The notes under the pieces were generated by a model, which was not told the origin of the DNA, searched no databases, and saw only the letters and a program-made list of their open reading frames with translations. Position numbers and translations under genes: made by a program. Shown in pieces: positions 25,985 to 35,567 of a stretch of DNA of 64,000 bases. This stretch comes from Lampris incognitus (lineage: Eukaryota > Chordata > Actinopteri > Lampriformes > Lampridae): contig NC_079214.1 in assembly GCF_029633865.1 (NCBI RefSeq), positions 20,597,950 to 20,661,949 on the forward strand, written 5' to 3'. Every line of letters starts with the position of its first letter. The stretch's first letter is position 1.

Positions 25985-26100
25985 CCATCCATCCATTATC
26001 TGAATCGCTTATCCTGCTCTCAGGTTTACGGGGATGCTGGAGCCTATCGCAGCAGTCATTGGGCGGCAGGTGGGGAGACACCCTGGACAGGCTGCCAGAC
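25985..26100 (-). mobile_element. ATCC-tailed LINE-like 3' end fragment
   Basis: Opposite-strand homologue of 9,224-9,350. It starts CCATCCATCCATTATC and runs through GGGGAGACACCCTGGACAGG. Only the 3' end of the parent retroelement is present. Confidence 0.75.
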
Positions 26101-26160
26101 CACACACACATACATACATACACTCAAACACACACACATATATATATATATTTAAATATA

Positions 26161-27380
26161 CACTCACTGGCCACTTTATTAGGTACACCTTGCTAGTACC
26201 GGGTTGGACCCCCTTTTGCCTTCAGAACTGCCTTAATCCTTCGTGGCATAGATTCAACAAGGTACTGGAAACATTCCTCAGAGAGTTTGGTCCATATTGA
26301 CATGATAGCATCACGCAGTTGCTGCAGATTTGTCGGCTGCACATCCATGATGCGAATCTCCCGGTCCACCGCATCCCAAAGGTGCTCTATTGGATTGAGA
26401 TCTGGTGACTGTGGAGGCCATTTGAGTACAGTGAACTCATTGTCATGTTCAAGAAACCAGTCTGAGATGATTCGAGCTTTATGACATGGCGCGTTATCCT
26501 GCTGGAAGTAGCCATCAGAAGATGGGAACACTGTGGTCATAAAGGGATGGACATGGTCAGCAACAATACTCAGGTAGGCTGTGGCGTTGACACGATGCTC
26601 AATTGGTACTAAGGGGCCCAAAGTGTGCCAAGAAAATATCCCCCACACCATTACACCACCACCACCAGCCTGAACCGTTGATACAAGGCAGGATGGATCC
26701 ATGCTTTCATGTTGTTGACGCCAAATTCTGACCCTACCATCCGAATGTCACAGCAGAAATCAAGACTCATCAGACCAGGCAACGTTTTTCCAATCTTCTA
26801 TTGTCCAATTTTGGTGAGCCTGTGCGAATTGTAGCCTCAGTTTCCTATTCTTAGCTGACAGGAGTGGCACCCGGTGTGGTCTTCTGCTGCTGTAGCCCAT
26901 CTGCCTCAAGGTTCGACGTGTTGTGCATTCAGAGATGCTCTTCTGCATACCTCGGCTGTAATGAGTGGTTATTTGAGTTACTGTTGCCTTTCTGTCAGCT
27001 CGAACCAGTCTGGCCATTCTCCTCTGACCTCTGGCATCAACAAGGCATTTTCGCCCACAGAACTGCCGCTCACTGGATATTTTCTCTTTTTCGGACCATT
27101 CTCTGTAAACCCTAGAGATGGTTGTGCGTGAAAATCCCAGTAGATCAGCAGTTTCTGAAATACTCAGACCAGCCCGTCTGGCACCAACAACCATGCCACG
27201 TTCAAAGTCACTTAAATCACCTTTCTTCCCCATTCTGATGCTCGCTTTGAACTGCAGCAGATCGTCTTGACCATGTCTACATGCCTAAATGCATTGAGTT
27301 GCTGCCATGTGATTGGCTGATTAGAAATTTGCGTTAACGAGCAGTTGGACAGGTGTGCCTAATAAAGTGGCCGGTGAGTG
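26161..27380 (-). mobile_element. Tc1/mariner element, DD36E type, complete with TIRs (copy 1)
   Basis: A 1,220-bp element flanked by TA on both sides. Terminal inverted repeats of about 30 bp (26,161-26,190 and 27,351-27,380) share the core GGCCACTTTATTAGG and differ at two positions. It encodes a Tc1-like transposase on the minus strand (separate entry). It sits beside an (AC)n/(AT)n tract. A near-identical copy begins at 62,936. Confidence 0.95.
26193..27233 (-). pseudogene. Tc1-like transposase, two in-frame nonsense codons
   Basis: The reading frame is 346 codons plus stop, the usual Tc1 length, starting at the ATG at 27,231-27,233. The N-terminus has the paired helix-turn-helix DNA-binding region (FERGMVVGARRAG, LGFSRTTISRVYREW). 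The catalytic region follows: the first D in VAWSDES, the second in YFQQDNAPCH, and the E in SPDLNPIEHLW. I count 36 residues between the second D and the E, so the signature is DD36E rather than the classical DD34E. The frame is broken by TGA at 26,760-26,762 and TGA at 26,748-26,750. Copy 2 has CGA (Arg) at both places, so both look like CpG-to-TpG decay. No other break was seen. Confidence 0.92.
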
Positions 27381-27413
27381 TATATAATCAGGTGAGTCAA
27401 GTAAATTCTTTAT

Positions 27414-27506
27414 GAGACAGTACAAGCCTGTTTCATGCCATAAGCAATTAGCTTTATTGACAGCTGATGATTGCTTATGGCATGAAACAGGCTTGTAGTG
27501 TCTCTC
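27414..27506. repeat. perfect 28-bp inverted repeat (palindrome)
   Basis: Arms 27,421-27,448 and 27,470-27,497 are exact reverse complements (left arm begins TACAAGCCTGTTTCATGCC), with a 21-nt loop. Pairing extends imperfectly outward to about 35 bp. It lies 33 bp from the end of the Tc1-like element and could be a foldback or MITE. Confidence 0.85.
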
Positions 27507-27516
27507 ATATATATCT

Positions 27517-27745
27517 CCATCCTTCCATTATCCAAACCATTTATCCTGTGCTCCGGGTCGCTGGAGCCTATCCCAGCAGTCATTGGGCAGCAGGTGGGGA
27601 GACACCCTGGACAGGCCGCCAGGTCATCACAGGGCCAACACATTCACATCTAGGGACTATTTTTAGTACGGCTGATTCACCTGACCCGCACGTCTTGGAC
27701 TGTGGGAGGAAACCAGAGCACCCGGAGGAAACCCCGCGCAGACAT
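27517..27745 (-). mobile_element. ATCC-tailed LINE-like 3' end fragment (longer copy)
   Basis: Homologous to 25,985-26,100 and extending further (GGACTGTGGGAGGAAACC, then GAGCACCCGGAGGAAACC), as expected for the same retroelement with less 5' truncation. Confidence 0.75.
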
Positions 27746-27841
27746 GACACTGTTAGGAAAGGTCAGCTGCAGGTGCTGACCCCTAGACAGAACAATACAA
27801 TCACCTGAAATCAGATGTTAATACAACTTGAGCTCACCATC

Positions 27842-27849
27842 ACTTCCGG
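27842..27849. promoter_or_regulatory. ETS-type motif ACTTCCGG
   Basis: An ACTTCCGG box of the kind found in many TATA-less vertebrate promoters. It lies 150 bp upstream of the candidate exon at 27,996. Alone it proves nothing. Confidence 0.35.
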
Positions 27850-27995
27850 TGGCACGCCTGTCCATCTCTACGCTGTTGTCTTAGCTACATTTTCTGCTTG
27901 GAATTTCTTCCCACAATCCATCCCACTTTTGAGCCAGCCTTAGTTTCTACGTAGCAGTTGTTAGTTGGGCGTTTGTTTTACGCTCCCCGTCATCA

Positions 27996-28082
27996 ATGCG
28001 ATACTTCAGTCTGTGTGATAAGCAGCTGTTTCACGATAACAAGGCGCATGGAGCTGCAGTCCATTTTGGGTCACAGGGAAAG
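27996..28082 (+). CDS. candidate first coding exon, unrecognised protein (weak)
   Basis: An ATG at 27,996 opens 29 codons beginning MRYFSLCDKQ and ending HFGSQGK. They finish in phase at AAAG followed by GTATTC, a usable splice donor. An ETS motif lies upstream and local CpG is raised. The start context is weak (T at -3). If unspliced, the frame stops five codons after the donor. I do not recognise the protein. If real, transcription would proceed toward and antisense to DDX28. It may equally be a chance frame in a short CpG-rich stretch. Confidence 0.22.
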
Positions 28083-29023
28083 GTATTCCTTTTGAAATGA
28101 GATCTGGAAGGCATTTGCTTCTGATTCATTTCCATGTTGGAACTTAACGGCTTCCTTGCATCAACCACCAACAAACACGAACAAGGCGTCAAACGGAGAG
28201 GTCAAGGGTTAAGCAGGATTTCAACTGTACTGTAAATGATCACGGCTGACTTCACTTTATGGCAGTTTTAGCGTTGCGAACGTGAAGGGGGATGGAAACC
28301 ATATACGTTTCGAAAATCCGAACAGTTGTGCTACAACGTATTTCCAAGACGAAATGCCGTTTCTGGTTTTTGTGACTTTGTGACTGATGCCCAAACAAGG
28401 ACTGGAAAAACGTTTTATTTCTCTGGCCCGTCTACCCTGCAGTTCCTTGTCGACGCCAAAAAAAAGAAAAAGTCAACAATTCAACTTAGGCCAATGCTGC
28501 CACCTAGTGGTTAATTGCATATATTACAAGTTTGTGTGACGAGAGATGAGAAAAAAACAAAGCCTTCAACTATATCGGTTGTTGGGAAGATTAAGTTGGC
28601 AGCATCAGCAGATAAGGGCTTTTTGGGACTGATCTGCATTCATAAACTCATGAATCTCTCAATTATTACCCGAACCCTCTGCAGTTTCTGCAGTATAATT
28701 TAAACCAAACACAACAGCCAACAGGCTTGTGGTTTTAAAAAAGTGCAAGACCAGCTTTATCTAAAAATATGGCTCTTGGAGAAATCTTTGAAAACCCATG
28801 ACTTATAGGAAATAGTGTAAGTGGCTTGCAAAACATTATGAGATAAATGTCCAAAACTTGACACCAAATGCTCTTTGCAATTTCAAAACACTGATTAATA
28901 AATGTAATAAGGATTTCAACATAAACAGCAGACCAATCAACAATTTCAGATAAGATTGAAACAGAAACTATATGCAGAAAAAGATGTATTAATAGAATGA
29001 GCGAACACAAAAGTAAACGACGA
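28083..29023. other. intergenic, nothing recognised
   Basis: AT-rich sequence between the candidate exon and the probable DDX28 3' end. No coding signal or repeat family recognised. Confidence 0.45.
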
Positions 29024-29029
29024 TTTATT
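29024..29029 (-). terminator. candidate DDX28 poly(A) signal
   Basis: TTTATT on the plus strand is AATAAA on the minus strand. It is the first canonical hexamer found downstream of the DDX28 stop, giving a 3' UTR of about 630 nt (29,020-29,650). Not supported by transcript data. Confidence 0.45.
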
Positions 29030-29650
29030 TTGTCCCATGTTGAGAAGCATCAACATGATGAATAAATAGTATCAGTAGATGAACAGTTTGCATCAGTAAA
29101 TTCACTCTGTTAGACAAACACCCTATTAAAATTATTTACATTCAGTATCTTTTGAAAATGTTCAGAGATTACATTGAGTTTAGAAAAGTAACACTTCACT
29201 GTTTTGTTTCCAGTCAAGACTTTGGGAGTAGGCAATTACATCTAACCAATAAGGACAGAAATTAGAGCTTTAGAGAATAAACTGATAAGACTGAGTGCCA
29301 TCTCCATTAGCATCTCTTGAAACATCTCTTCACTAACCAGGGCTCTGAACAACGACAGATTCTTTTTAGTCCAATAGCACATTTATGGTAATGATATAGC
29401 TGTATAGTGCTCTGTAAAGGATTTTTTTTTTACAAAACAAAGTTACAAAGAAGTAGAACACACACAAAAATTGTCTTTGATTAATTAGATACTCCTCAAG
29501 AAAGAACATACATGATTTGTACAAAATGACTTTCTCAAGTTAAGTGCACGTCTCAAGTGAAAACTTTGAGAAATTTTGTATGTACTCAGGTGTAGAGCAG
29601 TACATTCTCTCACCCTTGACTGAATGACTATGACCAGAGACAAAATCATT

Positions 29651-31354
29651 CTACTCTTCCAACTCAGTTGACTTGGGTTTTGGCTCATGGATAGCAGATT
29701 CCATTCCAGGCAGAGTAGCTCTTCTCCGAGCAGCAGTCTCAATCTTCTGCACCAGCTCCACATCCCAGGTGTGGGTAACAAAGCTGAGCACCTCACCGCC
29801 TTCGACACTCCCCGCTCTCCCCACCCTCCCGGCCCTGTGGATGTAGTCTGTTTGAGATTCTGGGAAGTCATAGTTCACAACCAAACGGACCCTCGATGTG
29901 TCCAGGCCACGTGAAGCAATGTCAGTGCAGACAAGAACATCCACCATACCCTTCTGGAAGGAGTGATAGATCCCAGCCCGAAAAGCAGCAGGCATCGCCC
30001 CTTGCAGGCGAAGGTGTTGCACCCCCATTTCTCCCAGAGAGTAACCAAGCCAGTTCACAGTTGGCGCCTTGTTACAGAATACCAGCACACCAGTACCTTG
30101 ATTTTCTTGTTTGTGCAGCTTAAGTGTTTCGTAAAGCTCAAGGATTTTGTCGGCGCCTCTTACTTTCAGGAATGTCTGTTTGACATGGGGCATGAGGAAA
30201 TGTAGCATCTTGCTCTTGATAGTGAAAATGCTACCAAGATCGGTTACCTGGCTTAGAACTTCCCCCACACCCCCAGGGAAGGTGGCCCCCATCATCAGCA
30301 GCTGGGCTTTACGCCCAGGGCCTCGTGTTTCAGAGGGCTGACTGGCAACATGTATGCAGGATAGAATATTCTCTAACATAGCAGAAAAGCTAGGATCAAA
30401 CATGGTGTCAGCCTCATCTATCACCAGGAAGCTCAACTCACTCAGGTCCAGGCAGTTTCTCTTTAAGGCCTTTATAAGAGCACCAGGGGTGGCCACCAAA
30501 ATATCAGGGGGGAACTGTTTGAAAACATTCTTGATGTGGCCCACACCTCGCCCACCACCCACAGTCTTTGTCAGTATACCAAATGGGGCACACAGCGTCC
30601 TGGAAACAGCTGCCACCTGGTCAGCAAGTTCCCTGGAGGGCACAAGTATTACTGAACTAATTACATGTGCAGCGTCAGTTTCGTCTTCTGTTTCCTTTTG
30701 GGCCTGCAGTCTATGAACGATGGGCAGGAGATAACTCAATGTTTTGCCACTGCCCGTTTCAGCAGCACAAAGAATGTTTTTACCTTGCAAAACTTTTGGA
30801 ATAGTGCAAAGTTGCACCGTTGTTGGACATATGATATTCATACTGTTCAAAACCTCCAACAGCTCCTTGCAGATGTCTAGGTCGCGAAATGTCACAGTCT
30901 TCCTGTCTTCAACAATTTCCTCTTGTTGGTTTTCAGTAACAAACGGTGCTACAGTCTTTGTGCTATTGATGGCGAAATAATCACCATAAGACTTGTTATG
31001 CTTCCATCCTTTAGAGGAGAGGTGTGGCTGCTCAAACTTCCCAAGTATGTAGCCTGCAGACTGGTTCAGCTGAGGGTTCTTGCTCTGGATAAGGAGCTTG
31101 CCAGCCTTGATGGTACCGATTTTGTTTTTGCCTCGGATCTGCTTCACGTTTTCAACCCGCCTCTGCATATGACGTGGGATACGAATCACGACAGGCCCCT
31201 CAGAGGTTTGAGTCTGGCAACAACGAATTGGACCAACGGACACATGGGCACGAAACATGCCCGAAGCTTTCACAAGCCACGGAGAGTAAATATTCGTGGA
31301 CGGGATACTCCTCGACAAAACCACGGCCAAATAGCCGACCTTCATAGGATTCAT
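29651..31354 (-). CDS. ddx28: DDX28, mitochondrial DEAD-box RNA helicase (intronless)
   Basis: 567 codons in one uninterrupted frame; the human protein is about 540 residues and also comes from a single exon. Helicase motifs in order: Q-motif Gln near 181, Walker A AETGSGKT 198-205, Ia PSRELA 239-244, TPG 289-291, DEAD 313-316, GAT 356-358 (motif III, where most relatives have SAT), VFCN 425-428, TDIASRGLD 477-485, HRAGRVGRAG 506-515. The N-terminus is basic and nearly acid-free for about 50 residues, fitting a mitochondrial targeting peptide. DDX28 is known to work in mitochondrial RNA granules in assembly of the large mitoribosomal subunit. The ATG at 31,352-31,354 has A at -3; Met4 could also serve. 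Single-exon structure is normal for this gene, not a sign of retroposition, since the neighbour nfatc3 is syntenic. Confidence 0.96.
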   Translation of the reverse strand: MNPMKVGYLAVVLSRSIPSTNIYSPWLVKASGMFRAHVSVGPIRCCQTQTSEGPVVIRIPRHMQRRVENVKQIRGKNKIGTIKAGKLLIQSKNPQLNQSAGYILGKFEQPHLSSKGWKHNKSYGDYFAINSTKTVAPFVTENQQEEIVEDRKTVTFRDLDICKELLEVLNSMNIICPTTVQLCTIPKVLQGKNILCAAETGSGKTLSYLLPIVHRLQAQKETEDETDAAHVISSVILVPSRELADQVAAVSRTLCAPFGILTKTVGGGRGVGHIKNVFKQFPPDILVATPGALIKALKRNCLDLSELSFLVIDEADTMFDPSFSAMLENILSCIHVASQPSETRGPGRKAQLLMMGATFPGGVGEVLSQVTDLGSIFTIKSKMLHFLMPHVKQTFLKVRGADKILELYETLKLHKQENQGTGVLVFCNKAPTVNWLGYSLGEMGVQHLRLQGAMPAAFRAGIYHSFQKGMVDVLVCTDIASRGLDTSRVRLVVNYDFPESQTDYIHRAGRVGRAGSVEGGEVLSFVTHTWDVELVQKIETAARRRATLPGMESAIHEPKPKSTELEE

Positions 31355-31657
31355 CCTAACTGTGCTGGTTCGCTCAGAGTTCCTGAACAGAATCGCGCAA
31401 ATGTTTCCTTAAACACGGATATAAACCTGTCTTACGCGTACTTTGCGAGTTAAAACATAACATGCCGATATGCGAAAGAGCTTTCGCGAACCTTAAAATG
31501 TTGCGTACCTCGATTCACTGCGCTCGCCAGTTTCACCATGCTGTCTCGGCGAGTGATAATGACGTCACTTGGGGGCGAGGGATGATGACGTCGCACATAG
31601 AAACACGACCGCACAAAACGGAACAAGGCAGCCTTGCAGGGGGGGGGGGGGGGGGGG
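31355..31657 (-). promoter_or_regulatory. DDX28 promoter region with CRE motifs and G tract
   Basis: The CpG-richer stretch upstream of the DDX28 start holds a full palindromic CRE, TGACGTCA (31,560-31,567), and a second near-CRE, TGACGTCG (31,586-31,593). A run of 19 G lies at 31,639-31,657. No TATA box is evident. The layout would also suit a bidirectional promoter, but no plus-strand exon was recognised beside it. Confidence 0.55.
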
Positions 31658-32328
31658 CAGGCAGTGTTGGGTCTGCGAAAGAGAGAGTACAGACAAGTCA
31701 ATGAAATTATAATTTGTTAGGCTGGCTTTGGCGAAAGCAAACCTGTTCATCAAGAAAAGCTCAAACATTCCACCCTTGAAAATGCGAAATGAAGGACTAT
31801 TGTTTCTCCGTAGTGCGTGGGTTTGGGGCTGGTAAAATCTGATTCTGTAATAATATTTTGATACTATTTGCCACTACCATTATGAATTTGTGTCCTGCTT
31901 ACGTAAGGCAAAATATTTTTTTAAAGTGAATAAGATGTTCCTTAAGTAAAAATGCAAGTAAGCTGAGTTTTGGTGAGCTTGCCCGTCAGTATTCAACCCC
32001 TGGAACACCAATGCCTGATTTTTATAGGCCAGGAAAGCAATGAAACACAACACTGTCACCGACACCACAGCTGAATGTCAATAACTGTCAATGTGACTCC
32101 GAGCTCTGGTCAATCCCATTAATATTAATTGGATGAGCCCCGCACACTGTAATGCTTAAAATGACAACTTTGTCATTTTATGCATCACTTTCATGATGAC
32201 ACAACTGTCATTGCGAAAACTGTGTCATCGTCTAAGGCAGTGGATCATCTCAATTTGTCTGATTGCACCAAATCTTCATATATGATCACAGAGGCAGCAC
32301 ACGTCACAGGTTCCATCTATAATTTATC
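31658..32328. other. intergenic, nothing recognised
   Basis: AT-rich, with a short palindrome AAATGACA/TGTCATTT near 32,159-32,178. No exon recognised. Confidence 0.45.
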
Positions 32329-32332
32329 ATAC

Positions 32333-32489
32333 TGTAACGTGCATGGATAAAAAGACACGCTGGCCGTTGGCTCGCGGGTCTGACCCTTTAGTCGAGCGAT
32401 TAGCGATGCCTCCTGCGGTGCGGGCGACACGGGTTCGCTTCCCGGCCGCGGCAGTTCCTGTGGTTGCGTTGTCCCCCGAATTCGCTACA
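32333..32489 (+). repeat. TRIM 5' LTR with tRNA-like segment
   Basis: The A-box-like TAGTCGAGCG starts at 32,389 and the B-box-like GGTTCGCTTCC at 32,432, a spacing of about 42 bp, normal for a tRNA gene. It starts TGTAACG and ends GCTACA. It has a 7-bp insertion relative to the 3' LTR (about 32,363-32,369). Confidence 0.85.
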
Positions 32490-32490
32490 T

Positions 32491-32508
32491 TGGTGTCAGA
32501 AGTGGGAT
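32491..32508 (+). promoter_or_regulatory. primer-binding site, tRNA-Leu(CAA) type
   Basis: TGGTGTCAGAAGTGGGAT lies one base after the 5' LTR. TGG pairs with the CCA end, and the rest pairs with the acceptor/T-arm end of vertebrate tRNA-Leu(CAA), ...ATCCCACTTCTGACA as I recall it. Confidence 0.8.
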
Positions 32509-32591
32509 GGAGCGACCGTAAGGCCATCGGAAGCGTATGCGCCCTGAGGCGTGAAGGAGTTGATATGCTTAAGCGCGGGGACACGCTTCCC

Positions 32592-32603
32592 GAAGGAGGG
32601 GGG
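32592..32603 (+). promoter_or_regulatory. polypurine tract of the TRIM
   Basis: GAAGGAGGGGGG ends three bases before the 3' LTR, where plus-strand DNA synthesis would be primed. Confidence 0.8.
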
Positions 32604-32606
32604 TAG

Positions 32607-32756
32607 TGTAAAGTGAATGTATAAGAAGACACGCTGATTTGCGGATCTGACCCTTCAGTCGAGCGGTTAGCGATGCCTCCTGCGGTGCGGGCGTTACGGG
32701 TTCGCTTCCCAGCCGCGGCAGTTCCTATGGTTGCGTTGTCCCCCGAATGCGCTACA
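32607..32756 (+). repeat. TRIM 3' LTR with tRNA-like segment
   Basis: Matches the 5' LTR with about 14 substitutions and one 7-bp gap. A- and B-box motifs are both retained (GTCGAGCGGTTAG and GGGTTCGCTTCC). Confidence 0.85.
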
Positions 32757-32806
32757 ATACTGTCTTTATGCATACTCAATAATCCAGGTAAGGAAATCAC
32801 AAAAAA

Positions 32807-32906
32807 TTGAATCAGTTCATCTGGACACCACGTTTACTGAGCAAAACATTTCGTTTAGATGAGTGATGAGACGTTTCTCTCGTGGTGTCCAGATGAACTG
32901 ATTCAA
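32807..32906. repeat. perfect 26-bp inverted repeat with 48-nt loop
   Basis: Arms 32,807-32,832 (TTGAATCAGTTCATCTGGAC onward) and 32,881-32,906 are exact reverse complements. It starts 50 bp after the TRIM. It may be a tiny foldback transposon; no duplication was identified at its edges. Confidence 0.85.
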
Positions 32907-34081
<1,175 letters not shown>

Positions 34082-34151
34082 GAGAACAAGAAAGAGAAAG
34101 AAAGAAAATTAATGTATTGGTTCATACATACATACATACATATAGTACATA

Positions 34152-35565
34152 CAGTGCTATGAAAAATGTTTACCCCCTCCCTGATTTCCTCTATTTTTGC
34201 ATATTTGTTTTTGCGTATTTGTCACACTGAATGGTTCCAGAGCTTCACATAAAATGTAATATAAGACAAAGAGAACCCGAGTAAACACAAAATAGTTTTT
34301 AAATGATGATGTCATTTATCGGAGGAAAAAAGTTATCCAACACCCATATCACCCATGTGAAAAAGTAATTATCCTGGTGAACTTAATAACTGGTTGTGCC
34401 ACCTTTAGCAGCACCAACTGCAACTAAACACTTCCTATAAATTGGAGATCAGCCCTTCACATCACTGTGAAGGGATTTTGGCCCACTCTTCTTTGCACAA
34501 TTGCTTTAATTCAGCTACACCAGAGGGTTTTCAAGCATGAACTGCTCATGTAAGGTCCTGCCACAGCTTCTTAATGGGGTTCAAGTCGAGACTTTGACTA
34601 AGCCACTCCAAAACCTTAATTTTTTTTCTTCTGAGCCACTGTGAGGTGGACTTATTCTTGTGTTTTGGATCATTGTCCTGCTGCATAACCCAATTACGCT
34701 TCAGCTTCAGATCATGGACTGAGGACCGGGCATTCTCCTTCAGAATTTTCTGGTTGAGATACTACCACCACCATGTTTGACTGTTGGTATGATGTTCTTA
34801 TTGTGAAATGCTGTGTTTGCTTTACGCCAGACATAACGGGACCCGTGTCTTCCACAAAGTTCCACTTTTGACTCGTCTGTCCACAGAACGTTATCCCAAA
34901 AGCTTGGCGGTCATCCATGTGCTTCTTTGCAAATGTGAGGTGAGCCCTAATGTTTCTCTTAGTTAGCAGTGGTTTGCACCTTGCAACTCTCCCATGACTC
35001 CCACTTCCGCCCAGTCTCTTTCTTGTTGCCGAATCATGAATGATGACCTCAGCTGAGGCTCGTGAGGCCTGCAGTTCTCTAGATGTTGTCCTGGGTTTTC
35101 GTGTGACTTCCTGGATGAGTCTTCGCTGCGGCCTTGGAGGAATGTTGGTAGGAGACAATGGCTCTCATTGTGGTTCGCTGGAGTCTCAGAGCCTTAGAAA
35201 TGGCTTTGTAACCCTATCCAGACTGATATATCTCAACAGCTTTCATTCTCGTCTCTTCTGGAATTTGGTTTAATAGTGTGCTGCTTGTTGAGACCTTGCA
35301 GCCTGCTTCACATTGATGGTGAGGTTCTCTATAAGTCATGTTTAGATTCGACTGGGCTGACAGTAATCAAGCCTGGGTGTGTCTTCTCTAATTGAATCCA
35401 ATGATCAAATTGGTTAAATTGATTGACTGAGTAACGAAGGGGGCAATCACTTTTTTTCTTAACAAATGCAATTATCATTTAAAAACTGATTTTTTTTGTT
35501 CAGTGTGATAAATATGCAAAAAAGAGGAAATAAGGAAGGGGGCAAATACTTTTTTCACGGGACTG
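34152..35565 (-). mobile_element. decayed Tc1/mariner element with long TIRs
   Basis: A 1,414-bp element between TA dinucleotides (34,150-34,151 and 35,566-35,567). The ends are inverted repeats of at least 60 bp with many mismatches, sharing ATTTCCTCT, TTTTTGCATATTT and a CCCCCT block. It is a different subfamily from the element at 26,161. The transposase remnant is listed separately. Confidence 0.85.
34712..35158 (-). pseudogene. Tc1-like transposase remnant
   Basis: A 148-codon frame from the middle of a Tc1-type transposase. It has a DNA-binding end (PRPQRRLIQEVTRKPRTTSR), KRNIRAHLTFAKKH, then a catalytic-region remnant where the sequence expected around the first Asp is altered. The start, and the portion with the last catalytic residues, are out of frame or absent. 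It is non-functional. Confidence 0.8.
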
Positions 35566-35567
35566 TA

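Larger units (their letters stand above)
32333..32756 (+). mobile_element. TRIM (miniature LTR retrotransposon) with Pol III promoter in its LTRs
   Basis: A complete 424-bp element flanked by the 4-bp duplication ATAC (32,329-32,332 and 32,757-32,760). It has two direct LTRs of 157 and 150 bp, about 90% alike, each TGTAA...CTACA. A primer-binding site (32,491-32,508) and a polypurine tract (32,592-32,603) sit in a 117-bp internal region without coding capacity. Each LTR holds a tRNA-like segment with A and B boxes. This is the structure reported for tRNA-bearing TRIMs (called Helenus in the literature as I remember it; animal members make 4-bp duplications). Movement would need an autonomous LTR element in trans. 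Confidence 0.88.

Noticed and set aside
29651..31354. DDX28 as a processed retrocopy
   Set aside because: The gene is intronless across vertebrates, the frame is intact, no A-tail or target duplication flanks it, and nfatc3 synteny supports the original locus.
30923..31453. 176-codon plus-strand frame opposite DDX28
   Set aside because: Shadow of the DDX28 coding strand; no domain of its own.
32380..32455. True tRNA gene in the TRIM LTR
   Set aside because: Only A/B-box-like motifs are convincing; the B box has C where A is expected and the segment is duplicated with the LTR.
32343..32606. 87-codon plus-strand frame over the TRIM
   Set aside because: It covers the LTR, PBS and polypurine tract, which fully explain the sequence; no protein motif.
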